Assembly (NCBI GenBank): GCA_947625055.1
Contig: CANQMT010000006.1
Span: 1-64,000, forward strand
From: an uncultured Monoglobus sp.
GTDB lineage: Bacteria; Bacillota; Clostridia; Monoglobales; Monoglobaceae
Direction of reading: 5' to 3'
Length of the DNA stretch: 64,000 bases
Of the stretch, positions 33,258-41,898 are shown piece after piece. Position 1 is the stretch's first letter, and the number at the start of each line of letters is the position of its first letter. Under the pieces are notes generated by a model. That model did not search any database. It saw only the letters and a list, made by a program, of their open reading frames with translations, and was not told where the DNA came from. Made by a program: the position numbers and the translations under genes.

Positions 33258-34580
33258 ATGGCAAAAGTAATCCCTTTTAAAGGGCTCAGATATAATCCGG
33301 AGAAATTCCGTGACCTTGACGCGGTCACGGCTCCGCCGTATGATATTATAACACCCGAACAGCAGCAGGAGCTTTACAACAAGGATGAGCACAACATTAT
33401 CCGTCTCGACTACGGCATGGATTTTGAAAGCGATGACGAGACGAACAACAAATACACCCGCAGCGCGGCTTTTCTCCAAAAATGGATCGAGGAGCAGATT
33501 TTGGTTTACGAGGACGCGCCCGCGTTTTATATTTACGAGCAGATGTTCAGCCTTGTCGACGAGGAGACTCCGTCGCACTCGCTGAAAGGCATAATCTCCC
33601 TTGTGCAGCTTGAGGAGTTTTCAAAAAAGATAATCATGCCGCACTCCGAGACGCTCAATCAGCCGAAGCGCGACAGAATGGGCCTGATGAAGGCCACTGC
33701 CTCGAACATGAGCCCGATTTATTCGCTGTACATGGACCCCGATCAGGCGATAGCGGACATAATTTCGGAGTGCTCCGACAGCGACCCCGATTTCAGCTTC
33801 ACAACTCAGGATAAGGTCATTCAGAACATATGGGTGATAAAGGACCCGGCGACGCTGAACGTCATATCCAAAAAGTTTGAAAACAAGCAGCTCTTTATAG
33901 CCGACGGCCACCACAGATACGAGACGGCGCTGAACTACCGCAGCGAGAGGCACCTTGCCGACGGCACCGAGACGGGAACGCAGCCGTATGACTACACGAT
34001 GATGATGCTTGCCTCTATGGACGACAGCGGCCTGTTCCTTTTCCCGACCCACCGCCTTATAAGGGACGTCAAGAATTTTTCGGAGCAAATGATAATCAGC
34101 ATGCTGACCGAGCATTTCAACGCCTCGAAAATTTATATCACCGAGGGCGAATACGCGGATATAATCATGACCAAGCTCCAGAACACGATCGACGAGAAGC
34201 GTCTGGCGTTCTACACGGGCGAGGATTATTATTACACGCTTGACATAAAGGACGTTCACGTTATGGACGATCTGATCGAGGGCAAGAGCGACGCTTACAA
34301 GCACCTCGACGTGACGATACTCCACAAGCTGATACTTGAAAAATATTTCGATATTGACGAGAACCGCGAGTCCGACCGAGGCCGTCTGGTGTTCACCAAG
34401 GACGCGGACGAGGCGGTAAACGGCGTCAGGGACGGCGAGTTCCAGTGCTCGTTTTTGATGAACGCCACGAAGATCTCGGAGATAAAGGACATATCGCTGG
34501 CAAACGAGAAGATGCCGCAGAAGTCAACATATTTCTGGCCCAAGCTCGTCACCGGCATAGTGATATACAAATTTGACTAA
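33258..34580 (+). CDS. DUF1015 family protein
   Basis: A 440-residue cytoplasmic protein. It carries the family hallmarks VIPFKGLRYNPEK and VTAPPYDIITPEQ near the N-terminus, HSETLNQPKRDRMGLM (about 130-145), and the nucleotide-binding-like FIADGHHRYETALNYR (about 215-230). Its activity is unproven; members often sit next to serine or threonine metabolism genes. AAAGGATG precedes ATG 33258. It leads the operon with hom, thrB and lysC (27-bp gap to hom). Confidence 0.9.
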   Translation: MAKVIPFKGLRYNPEKFRDLDAVTAPPYDIITPEQQQELYNKDEHNIIRLDYGMDFESDDETNNKYTRSAAFLQKWIEEQILVYEDAPAFYIYEQMFSLVDEETPSHSLKGIISLVQLEEFSKKIIMPHSETLNQPKRDRMGLMKATASNMSPIYSLYMDPDQAIADIISECSDSDPDFSFTTQDKVIQNIWVIKDPATLNVISKKFENKQLFIADGHHRYETALNYRSERHLADGTETGTQPYDYTMMMLASMDDSGLFLFPTHRLIRDVKNFSEQMIISMLTEHFNASKIYITEGEYADIIMTKLQNTIDEKRLAFYTGEDYYYTLDIKDVHVMDDLIEGKSDAYKHLDVTILHKLILEKYFDIDENRESDRGRLVFTKDADEAVNGVRDGEFQCSFLMNATKISEIKDISLANEKMPQKSTYFWPKLVTGIVIYKFD

Positions 34581-34607
34581 AGCTATTATGAATCGGAGGT
34601 AAACCAA

Positions 34608-35828
34608 ATGAAAATAGGAATTATGGGATTCGGCGTTGTGGGCGGCGGCGTCGGCGAACTGGTCGCGACCAACGCGGAGTCGATAAAGCGCAGATGCGGC
34701 GAGGAGATCGAGATCGCGAGAATACTCGACCTCAGAGACTTCCCCGACAGTCCGTACAAATGCTTCACCAAGGATTTTAACGATATATTAAACGACCCCG
34801 AGATCGGCGTTGTGGCCGAGGTCATGGGCGGAACCAAACCCGCGTATGAGTTTACCAAAAAGCTTCTGCTCGCGGGAAAGAGCGTTGTCACCTCCAACAA
34901 AGAGCTTGTGGCAAAGCACGGAACCGAGCTTTTAAAGGTCGCCAAGGAAAACGGCGTGAGCTATCTGTTCGAGGCCAGCGTGGGCGGCGGCATCCCGATA
35001 ATCCGCCCGCTCTATACCAGCCTTTCGGCCAATGAGCTCACGGATATTTACGGAATTTTAAACGGAACGACAAATTACATCTTAACGCAGATGATAAAAG
35101 AGGGAGCCACGTTTGAGGACGCGCTGAAGGGCGCGCAGGAAAAGGGATATGCCGAGAAGGACCCGACGGCGGACATCGAGGGCCATGACACCTGCCGCAA
35201 GATCGCGATACTGGCGTCTCTCGCGTTCGGAACCTATGTTGACAGCGAGGAGATCCCCTGCGAGGGAATAACGAAGATAACTCTTGAGGACGTGAAATAC
35301 GCGGCCAAGTTCGGCTCGGTCGTAAAGCTCCTGGGAATAACGTCAAGAGCGGAGGGCGGCGTTTACGCTATGGTCTGCCCCGCGATCCTGCCTCTGGGAC
35401 ACCCGCTTGCGAGCATTGACGATGTGTTTAACGGAATTATGGTGCGCGGCGACGGTCTGGGCGACGTTATGTTCTACGGCCGCGGCGCGGGCGCGCTGCC
35501 CACGGCGAGCGCGGTGCTTTCGGATATCGTTGACGCGGTGAAACACAAAAACAGCAGGGTAAACCTCGGCTGGGAGCAGGGCCGCGACGGATATCTGCTT
35601 GACGCGAAGAACCTGACCGCCCGCTTCTATTTAAGGCTGACCGGCGGCAAGGCGGAGGATTTCTCGGGCAAGGGCTACGAGGTCTATACCCTGGGCGAGG
35701 GCTACGAGGACGAGTTCGCGGTCGTTACGCCCGAGGTTTCGGAAAACGGTCTTGAAAAGATGCTTGAGGACGAAAACGGCCTCGGTGCGTATAATGTATT
35801 GAGCAGGATAAGATTGGTGGCTGAATAA
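34608..35828 (+). CDS. hom: Homoserine dehydrogenase
   Basis: Reduces aspartate semialdehyde to homoserine. The 406 residues open with the Rossmann motif GIMGFGVVGGGVGE, then TSNKELVAKHG (Lys of the active site region), GGGIPIIRPL, and the signature GILNGTTNYILTQM with AQEKGYAEKDPTADIEGHD. The C-terminal about 70 residues (VFAV/ENGLEKML part) are where the ACT regulatory domain is expected, but it looks short, so threonine feedback may be altered. GGAGG precedes the ATG. thrB starts 1 nt after its stop. Confidence 0.95.
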   Translation: MKIGIMGFGVVGGGVGELVATNAESIKRRCGEEIEIARILDLRDFPDSPYKCFTKDFNDILNDPEIGVVAEVMGGTKPAYEFTKKLLLAGKSVVTSNKELVAKHGTELLKVAKENGVSYLFEASVGGGIPIIRPLYTSLSANELTDIYGILNGTTNYILTQMIKEGATFEDALKGAQEKGYAEKDPTADIEGHDTCRKIAILASLAFGTYVDSEEIPCEGITKITLEDVKYAAKFGSVVKLLGITSRAEGGVYAMVCPAILPLGHPLASIDDVFNGIMVRGDGLGDVMFYGRGAGALPTASAVLSDIVDAVKHKNSRVNLGWEQGRDGYLLDAKNLTARFYLRLTGGKAEDFSGKGYEVYTLGEGYEDEFAVVTPEVSENGLEKMLEDENGLGAYNVLSRIRLVAE

Positions 35829-35829
35829 A

Positions 35830-36738
35830 ATGGTTAAGGTCAGGATCCCCGCAACTTCGGCTAACATGGGCGCGGGCTTTGACAGCATGGGCATTGCCCT
35901 CGGCCTTTACAACTATGTTACCGCCGAGGAAAACGACAGCGGACGGCTTAATATAAAAATTATTGACGAGTCCGCGGATTTTCTGCCCAAGGACGAGGAA
36001 AATCTGATTTACAGATCAATGAAACGGGTATTTGACCTGACCGGACACAAGTGCCCCGGTCTTGATCTCACGCTTGAGAACAACATAATGATAACCCGCG
36101 GTCTCGGCAGCAGCAGCGCCGGAATTGTGGGCGGAGTCGTCGCGGCGAACAAGCTGTGCGGCGACAAGCTCAGCCTCGAGGAAATGCTGCGCCTCGCGGC
36201 GGAGATCGAGGGGCATCCCGACAACGTGACGCCCGCTCTGGTCGGCGGCTTCACGGTCAACGTTATGACGAAGCACTCGGTCAGATATGTCAAGACCGAG
36301 CTCGACGCCGACAAGCTTGCTTTCGCGGCGCTTGTCCCGGATTTTTATCTCCAGACAAAAAAGTCGCGCGAGGTGCTTCCGAAGTCGGTCCCGCACAATG
36401 ACGCGGCATACAACGTGGGCCACAGCGCTTTGCTGGCGGCGAGCCTGATCACGGAAAAGTATGAGAACATACGAACCGCGGTGGGAGACAAGCTCCACCA
36501 GAACTACAGAAAGCGGCTTATCCCGAACATGGACAGCCTGTTTCGGCTGTGCTATTTAAAGGGCGCACTCGGCGTTTATTTAAGCGGCGCGGGCCCGACG
36601 ATCATCGCGATCGTTGACAAGTCGAACAAAAAGTTCGCCTGCGAGATAAGCGGTATACTTTTGAGCAAAATGAAGGAATGGAAGTTATATATGCTTGAGC
36701 CCGACAATGTGGGCGCGTGCATACTTGAGAATAATTAA
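35830..36738 (+). CDS. thrB: Homoserine kinase
   Basis: Phosphorylates homoserine to O-phosphohomoserine for threonine synthesis. A 302-residue GHMP kinase: PATSANMGAGFDSMGIAL at the N-terminus, ATP loop TRGLGSSSAGIVGG (about 87-100), EGHPDNVTPALVGG, and YLSGAGPTIIAIV near the C-terminus. Threonine synthase is not in this window. Confidence 0.95.
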   Translation: MVKVRIPATSANMGAGFDSMGIALGLYNYVTAEENDSGRLNIKIIDESADFLPKDEENLIYRSMKRVFDLTGHKCPGLDLTLENNIMITRGLGSSSAGIVGGVVAANKLCGDKLSLEEMLRLAAEIEGHPDNVTPALVGGFTVNVMTKHSVRYVKTELDADKLAFAALVPDFYLQTKKSREVLPKSVPHNDAAYNVGHSALLAASLITEKYENIRTAVGDKLHQNYRKRLIPNMDSLFRLCYLKGALGVYLSGAGPTIIAIVDKSNKKFACEISGILLSKMKEWKLYMLEPDNVGACILENN

Positions 36739-36768
36739 AAAGCTAAGTACAAACCGGGAGGGATATTT

Positions 36769-37974
36769 TTGGCACTTATAGTACAGAAATTCGGAGGCAG
36801 CTCCGTGGCCGACGCGGCCAAAGTCATGAACGTTGCGGAGCGCGTGACCGAAACATATAAGGCGGGAAATCAGGTGGTCGTGGTCGTGTCCGCGCAGGGC
36901 GACACGACCGACGATCTGATCGAGAAAGCGAACGAGATCAATCCGAACGCCTCAAAGCGCGAGCTTGATATGCTGCTTTCAAGCGGAGAGCAGATCTCGA
37001 TAGCGCTCCTCGCGATGGCGATCGAGAGGATAGGCTGTCCGGTTATCTCGCTCACCGGCTGGCAGGCGGGTTTTAACACCAACAGCGTGTCGGGCGGCGC
37101 CCGAATAAAAAACATTGACACCGAGCGCATGCGCAGGGCGATCGACAAAAAGCGCATAGTGGTCGTGGCGGGCTTTCAGGGCCTTAACAAATATGACGAC
37201 ATAACCACTCTGGGCCGGGGCGGCAGCGACACCTCGGCGGTCGCGATAGCGGCGGCGCTCCATGCCGACAAGTGCGAGATATACACCGACGTTGACGGCG
37301 TTTACACCGCCGATCCGCGGATATGCGAAAACGCGAAGAAGCTTGACGAGATAACCTACGACGAGATGCTGGAGCTCGCCAGCCTCGGCGCCAACGTGCT
37401 TCACAACCGAAGCGTCGAGATGGCGAAAAAGTATAACGTGAAGCTTGAGGTAAGATCAAGCTTTGAGAAAGTTCCGGGCACTATTGTTAAGGAGGTAGTT
37501 AATATGGAAAAAATGTTGATAAGAGGCGTGACGCGCGACAACGACGTGGCGAGAATAGGCGTGATAGGACTTCAGCACACCCCCGGTGTGGCGTTCAGAA
37601 TATTCTCCGAGCTCGCCAAGGAGCATATAAACGTTGATATGATACTCCAGTCGGTCGGACGCGGCGGCACGAAGGACATAGCCTTTACCGTCACGCGCGA
37701 GAACGAGCCGAAAACGCTTGAAGTCCTCGAGGGCCTAAAGGACGTTTTGAAATATGAGAAGCTTGACCACAGAGACGACCTTTCAAAGGTTTCGATCGTG
37801 GGCGCGGGCATGGTCAACAATCCGGGCGTGGCGGCGAAAATGTTCGAGGCGCTCTATGACAACAACATTAACATCCATATGATCGCCACATCCGAGATCA
37901 AGGTGTCGGTTCTGATCAAGCTTGAAAACGCCGAAAAAGCGGTGAGAGTAATACACGACAGATTTATAGGCTGA
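36769..37974 (+). CDS. lysC: Aspartate kinase, alpha subunit
   Basis: Phosphorylates aspartate, first step to Lys, Thr and Met. The 401 residues have VQKFGGSSVAD at the start, the catalytic FQGLNKYDDITTLGRGGSDT (about 139-158), and two C-terminal ACT domains (about 263-401) for feedback control. TTG 36769 is preceded by GGGAGG. A second, in-frame ribosome site lies inside the gene (see 37504). Overlapping alpha/beta products are known for Bacillus LysC. Confidence 0.95.
   Translation: MALIVQKFGGSSVADAAKVMNVAERVTETYKAGNQVVVVVSAQGDTTDDLIEKANEINPNASKRELDMLLSSGEQISIALLAMAIERIGCPVISLTGWQAGFNTNSVSGGARIKNIDTERMRRAIDKKRIVVVAGFQGLNKYDDITTLGRGGSDTSAVAIAAALHADKCEIYTDVDGVYTADPRICENAKKLDEITYDEMLELASLGANVLHNRSVEMAKKYNVKLEVRSSFEKVPGTIVKEVVNMEKMLIRGVTRDNDVARIGVIGLQHTPGVAFRIFSELAKEHINVDMILQSVGRGGTKDIAFTVTRENEPKTLEVLEGLKDVLKYEKLDHRDDLSKVSIVGAGMVNNPGVAAKMFEALYDNNINIHMIATSEIKVSVLIKLENAEKAVRVIHDRFIG
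37504..37974 (+). CDS. lysC: Probable in-frame beta subunit of aspartate kinase (internal start)
   Basis: Inside lysC, AAGGAGG (37489-37495) lies 8 nt before ATG 37504, a better ribosome site than that of the full-length gene. The product would be 156 residues comprising just the two ACT domains. The start falls at codon 246 of the long frame, the same place as the beta start I recall for Bacillus subtilis aspartokinase II. The beta chain forms the alpha2-beta2 enzyme there. Confidence 0.7.
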   Translation: MEKMLIRGVTRDNDVARIGVIGLQHTPGVAFRIFSELAKEHINVDMILQSVGRGGTKDIAFTVTRENEPKTLEVLEGLKDVLKYEKLDHRDDLSKVSIVGAGMVNNPGVAAKMFEALYDNNINIHMIATSEIKVSVLIKLENAEKAVRVIHDRFIG

Positions 37975-37985
37975 GATAATTTGCT

Positions 37986-38009
37986 GCGGCGTTTCCTGTG
38001 AAACGCCGC
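37986..38009 (+). terminator. Hairpin after lysC
   Basis: GCGGCGTTTC, CTGT, GAAACGCCGC: perfect 10-bp stem, then GGCTGTTTAAAA. The T-run is weak, so read-through into the SDR gene is possible. Confidence 0.6.
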
Positions 38010-38032
38010 GGCTGTTTAAAAGAGGGGAAAGC

Positions 38033-38743
38033 ATGAAAACCGCATTGATAACCGGAGGCTCGCGCGGAATTGGCGCGGCGACAGCGCGCCGCTTCGCGAA
38101 GGAAGGCTTTCGGGTGATAATTAATTATAATAATTCGGAAGCGCGGGCAAAGGCTCTCGCCGCCGAGACGGGCGGGATCGCGATCCGCGCCGACGTGGGG
38201 AGCCCTGAGCAGGTCGCCGCAATGGCGGAGAAGATAACCGCGGAGCACGGCGCGCTTGACGTTATCGTAAACAACGCGGGGATAGCTCATTTCGGCCTGC
38301 TCACCGATATGAGCGAGGCCGAGTGGCAGAACCTCGTGAACATAAACTTAGGCGGCGCGTTCCGCGTCACCAAAGGCCTGATCAGGCCGATGATCGCGGC
38401 GGGGCGCGGCTGCGTGATAAACATATCCTCAATGTGGGGGCAGGTCGGCGCGTCCTGTGAGGCGGCGTATTCCGCGTCAAAGGCGGGGCTTATCGGTCTT
38501 ACCAAGGCGCTCGCCAAGGAGCTTGGGCCGTCGGGCATACGCGTCAACTGCATAGCGCCCGGCGTGATCGACACCGAAATGAACGCCCGCCTCGACAGTG
38601 AGACTTTGGCGGAGCTTAAAGATGAGACTCCGCTCGGCGTGATCGGCAGCCCCGAAGACGTGGCGGACGCGGCGTATTTTCTTTATGAGAACGGGTTTGT
38701 CACCGGTCAGGTGATAGGCGTGAACGGAGGATTTGTGATTTAG
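38033..38743 (+). CDS. Short-chain dehydrogenase/reductase (FabG-like)
   Basis: A 236-residue classical SDR. Cofactor loop TGGSRGIGAA (7-16), NNAG (81-84), catalytic Ser in NISSMWG, Tyr/Lys in YSASKAG, and VNCIAPGVIDTEM near the product site. NADPH use is suggested by the basic TGGSRG loop. Substrate cannot be fixed: it could be a 3-oxoacyl-ACP reductase paralogue or a sugar/alcohol dehydrogenase. AGAGGGGA precedes the ATG; the next gene begins 8 bp after its stop. Confidence 0.88.
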   Translation: MKTALITGGSRGIGAATARRFAKEGFRVIINYNNSEARAKALAAETGGIAIRADVGSPEQVAAMAEKITAEHGALDVIVNNAGIAHFGLLTDMSEAEWQNLVNINLGGAFRVTKGLIRPMIAAGRGCVINISSMWGQVGASCEAAYSASKAGLIGLTKALAKELGPSGIRVNCIAPGVIDTEMNARLDSETLAELKDETPLGVIGSPEDVADAAYFLYENGFVTGQVIGVNGGFVI

Positions 38744-38751
38744 GAGGAGCT

Positions 38752-39918
38752 ATGGAATATATAGGAGCGGTTTTCGGCGGCGGCATAACGCGGGCTGTGA
38801 TAAGCAATCCCGCGAAAAAATCTGCGGAAATAAAAAAGGCTGTGATAACGCTCAAAAGCATTGGCGGAGCCGAAAAATACCAGATCGAGACGTTCACCGA
38901 AAGGCAGGCCTTCCACAAAAACGTTGAAAAGACGGATATAGCGGCCGAGGCGGAGCGGATAATGACCGAGGGCGGCTTTCGCCAGCTTGACGCGTGGAGC
39001 GAAAGCGCGTATTATCTGCTGAAGGTCTCAAAAAAGGGCAAAACGTCGCTTACCAAAAAACGACTCGCCGATAAAAAGGGGCCGGCCGGCGCCGAGGGCA
39101 ATAACCGCCAAAAGAAATATCTCTTGGGCGGCGGCGGGGAGATCCCGCCGCTGGTTGATCTGGGAGTTATGACAAAGGACGGCCACGTCGTCAGCGCAAT
39201 GTATGACAAGTACCGCCAGATCAACCGCTTTGTCGAGATAATAGACGACGCTCTGGGCGGCGATCCGCCAAAGGAGCTTAACGTGATCGACTTCGGCTGC
39301 GGCAAGTCTTACCTGACGTTTGTGGTGTATTATTACCTGACCGAGGTCAAGGGGATCAGGGCGAATATTACGGGGCTTGACCTCAAGGCCGACGTGATCA
39401 GAAAATGCGGCGCGCTCGCCGAAAAATACGGTTATAAAAATCTTTCGTTCGAGGTCGGCGACATAAACGGATACAGGCCTAAGGCAAAGCCCGATATGGT
39501 GATCGCTCTCCATGCCTGCGACACGGCGACGGACTACGCGCTGTATAACGCGGTCTTATGGGGCGCGGAGCGCATAATCTCGGTGCCCTGCTGCCAGCAC
39601 GAGCTGAACGGTCAGATAAAAACGGATAATTTATCGGCGCTCACCGACTACGGCCTGATCAAGGAGCGGTTCTCGGCCCTCGCCACCGACGCGGTCCGCG
39701 GCAAGCTGCTTGAGTATATGGGGTATAAGGTGCAGATGCTGGAGTTTGTGGATTTTTCCCACTCGCCCAAAAACCTACTGATCCGCGCGGTGAAGCGGAA
39801 CGTCCCGAAGCAGAAGCGCGAAGAGTCGCTCAAACGCGCCGAAGCGCTGATAAAAGAATTTAATTTCGACCCGACCCTGTATCGCCTGCTGGCGAAACAG
39901 GCGGTTGATATTTTATAA
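38752..39918 (+). CDS. SAM-dependent methyltransferase of the Methyltransf_32 type
   Basis: A 388-residue protein. The N-terminal about 130 residues are a separate basic domain, perhaps for RNA binding. The C-terminal methyltransferase domain has NVIDFGCGKSYLTF (SAM motif I, about 180-195), then ALHACDTATD and SVPCCQHEL. The HACDTATD and PCC motifs are those of a family that includes eukaryotic METTL25-like proteins; bacterial targets are unknown. AGGAG lies before the ATG, directly after the SDR gene. Confidence 0.82.
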   Translation: MEYIGAVFGGGITRAVISNPAKKSAEIKKAVITLKSIGGAEKYQIETFTERQAFHKNVEKTDIAAEAERIMTEGGFRQLDAWSESAYYLLKVSKKGKTSLTKKRLADKKGPAGAEGNNRQKKYLLGGGGEIPPLVDLGVMTKDGHVVSAMYDKYRQINRFVEIIDDALGGDPPKELNVIDFGCGKSYLTFVVYYYLTEVKGIRANITGLDLKADVIRKCGALAEKYGYKNLSFEVGDINGYRPKAKPDMVIALHACDTATDYALYNAVLWGAERIISVPCCQHELNGQIKTDNLSALTDYGLIKERFSALATDAVRGKLLEYMGYKVQMLEFVDFSHSPKNLLIRAVKRNVPKQKREESLKRAEALIKEFNFDPTLYRLLAKQAVDIL

Positions 39919-39950
39919 AAAATCTGATACAATATACCCGAGGTGATAAT

Positions 39951-40250
39951 ATGTCAAAAGTTTATTCGGTCGCCGATATAAAAACGGCGCTCAATCCCGT
40001 TCTCAAAGATTACGGCGTTAAAAGCGCTGTGCTTTTCGGCTCTTATGTCAGCGGAGCCGCGAACGAAAACAGCGACGTGGATCTGCTGCTCGACAGCGGA
40101 CTCAGAGGGCTTAAATTTGTTGACCTTATCGAGGCGATCAGAATCACGCTCGATAAAGAGGTAGACGTTTTTGACGTGACGCATATTATACCCGATTCAA
40201 GAATATCATCCGAAATCAGCGCAAAAGGGGTCAAGATATATGAAGAATAA
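39951..40250 (+). CDS. mntA: MntA-type nucleotidyltransferase antitoxin
   Basis: A 99-residue minimal nucleotidyltransferase with the exact GSx10DxD motif (LFGSYVSGAANENSDVDLLL, residues about 28-47) and a third Asp in DVFDVTH. In HepT/MntA (type VII) systems it inactivates HepT by adding AMP to a Tyr. GAGGTGATA precedes the ATG. It overlaps hepT by 11 bp, the usual arrangement. Confidence 0.88.
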   Translation: MSKVYSVADIKTALNPVLKDYGVKSAVLFGSYVSGAANENSDVDLLLDSGLRGLKFVDLIEAIRITLDKEVDVFDVTHIIPDSRISSEISAKGVKIYEE

Positions 40251-40572
40251 GATAATTGTCGGAAAAATGATCAAGTATATAGAAAAAATTATTGCATACA
40301 CCGAGGGTGTTTCCTACGATGATTTTTCAAAAAATTCGATCCTTGTTGAGGATTGCATATTTAATCTCGGACAGTTGGGCGAACTGTCAAACAAAACGGA
40401 CAAGGATTTTGAGGCGGAAAACAGCGGGATCCCGTGGCGCACAATGTACGGCTTGAGAAATAAAATTGTGCATGATTATGAGGGCGTGAATTTGGTTCTG
40501 ATTTGGGATATAATAAAAAATGATCTTCCCGAGCTTAAAAATGCGTTAAGCGATCTGTATAAACGAATTTGA
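40240..40572 (+). CDS. hepT: HepT-type toxin (HEPN ribonuclease)
   Basis: A 110-residue all-helical HEPN protein with the Rx4HxY motif RNKIVHDY (about 82-89), which holds both the RNase residues and the Tyr modified by MntA. The N-terminal helices and a SKNSILVEDCIFNLGQLGEL segment match the family. Overlaps the MntA gene. Confidence 0.88.
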   Translation: MKNKIIVGKMIKYIEKIIAYTEGVSYDDFSKNSILVEDCIFNLGQLGELSNKTDKDFEAENSGIPWRTMYGLRNKIVHDYEGVNLVLIWDIIKNDLPELKNALSDLYKRI

Positions 40573-40854
40573 AAACGTTGCCATAATTTAATTGATGATT
40601 AAAATATCGCCCGGATTTGGCGCCGAAGGCGACTGAGAGGGAGGTAACATAGATACTAGGAAATAGGCTATAGGTACTAGACGTATGACGCGGGAATATA
40701 GCAATAAATTTCGCCTAATCATATCCGCGTAGTCACTATTCACTACATTCGTAGGGCGGCTTGCCCACAAGCCGCCCGCCGGATGTGGGCATCCGGCCAT
40801 ACAACATGTGCAGGGCAAGCGGGCGGATAATATCCGCCCCTACGGTGTTCTGAG
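40573..40854. repeat. Mosaic repeat island between hepT and PPK2
   Basis: No gene. Holds, in order, a GACTGAGAGGGAGGTAACATA string, a TAG-rich string (ATACTAGGAAATAGGC and onward), a GTAGTCACTATTCACTAC string, the palindromes GGGCGGCTTG/CAAGCCGCCC and GCCGGATG/CATCCGGC, and a reverse copy of GGGCGGATATTATCCGCCC at 40821-40839 ending in CCTACGG. Confidence 0.85.
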
Positions 40855-41727
40855 CTATTTCTCATTCAAAAGGACGGTTTTATAGTCGCCCAATTTTGAT
40901 TTTTCCTCTTTGGAGAGCTCCGGATATTTGGGGTCGATGTCCTCGAGGGTCTCAAGCAGGATTTTTGTCACTATGTAGCGCGTAAGCCATTTTCTGTCGG
41001 CGGGCAGAACGTACCACGGCGCGGTTTTTGTTGCGGTGGCGTTTATCGCGTCCTCAAACGCCTCGCGGTACTCGTCCCACTTGGCGCGCTCCTTAAGGTC
41101 GCTGCTTGAAAACTTCCAATTTTTGGCGGGGTTATCTATGCGCTCTAAAAAGCGCTCCTTCTGTTTGTCGGCCGAGACATTGAGGAATATTTTCACGATT
41201 CTGTATCCGTTGTCGCTTAGATACTCCTCGTAATTGTTGATCTGACGGTAGCGTTTTTTGAAAAATTCCTTCTCGTCCATATCAATGCAGCGCTTCGGCA
41301 TGTTGTAGCCCTTATAATATTTGTTGACCTTAACGGTCAGAACGTCCTCATAGTGCGAGCGGTTCATGATCCCGATATAGCCGCGTTCCGGGACCGCTTT
41401 CTCGATCCTCCACAAAAATCCGTGCGCGAGCTCCGTCGAGGTCGGCTGCTTGAACGAGTGAACGATGACGCCCTGGGGATTTATTCCGCTCATAACGTGC
41501 TTTATCGTGCTGTCCTTGCCCGCGGCGTCGATCGCCTGGAGGATTATGAGCAGCCCTTCTTTGCTCTCGGCGTAAAGCCTGCTCTGGAGCTCCTCCAGCT
41601 TTGGCAGCATTTCACGAGTCTTTTGGATCGTTTCCTGCTTGTCAAGCTTGTACTCCTTGCCGTTGGTCGATATTTTTTTAAGATCAAGCTTTTTTTCGCC
41701 GTCGTACCTAAAATCTTTGATTTTCAT
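40855..41727 (-). CDS. ppk2: Polyphosphate kinase 2 family protein
   Basis: A 290-residue single-domain PPK2 that transfers phosphate between polyphosphate and nucleotides. Walker A LQAIDAAGKDSTIKHV (about 63-78), the Walker B region MNRSHYEDVL, and a lid rich in Arg/Lys follow. Length fits class I or III; class III enzymes phosphorylate both AMP and ADP. AAAAGGAG precedes the ATG. A single-gene unit with its own promoter. Confidence 0.9.
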   Translation of the reverse strand: MKIKDFRYDGEKKLDLKKISTNGKEYKLDKQETIQKTREMLPKLEELQSRLYAESKEGLLIILQAIDAAGKDSTIKHVMSGINPQGVIVHSFKQPTSTELAHGFLWRIEKAVPERGYIGIMNRSHYEDVLTVKVNKYYKGYNMPKRCIDMDEKEFFKKRYRQINNYEEYLSDNGYRIVKIFLNVSADKQKERFLERIDNPAKNWKFSSSDLKERAKWDEYREAFEDAINATATKTAPWYVLPADRKWLTRYIVTKILLETLEDIDPKYPELSKEEKSKLGDYKTVLLNEK

Positions 41728-41759
41728 TGTGACACACTCCTTTTATATAATATATTAAT

Positions 41760-41788
41760 ATTTTATATCTTATTTTAATAAATGTCAA
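41760..41788 (-). promoter_or_regulatory. Promoter of ppk2
   Basis: On the minus strand TTGACA (41788-41783), 17-bp spacer, TAAAAT (41765-41760). Confidence 0.82.
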
Positions 41789-41796
41789 TATAATTA

Positions 41797-41830
41797 AAGC
41801 GTTCGTTTAAAAATCAATAAACGAACGCTT
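41797..41830 (-). terminator. 13-bp perfect inverted repeat between the M23 gene and ppk2
   Basis: AAGCGTTCGTTTA, 8-nt loop, TAAACGAACGCTT. It lies downstream of the M23 gene and just upstream of the ppk2 -35 box, so it is either a terminator (the T-tract is interrupted) or an operator of ppk2. Confidence 0.5.
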
Positions 41831-41898
41831 AATAATAACGGGTTTTAGTCTATGATCATTGTTTCAAAGTTTTTTCGTTTTGTAAAAAATGGAAAATT

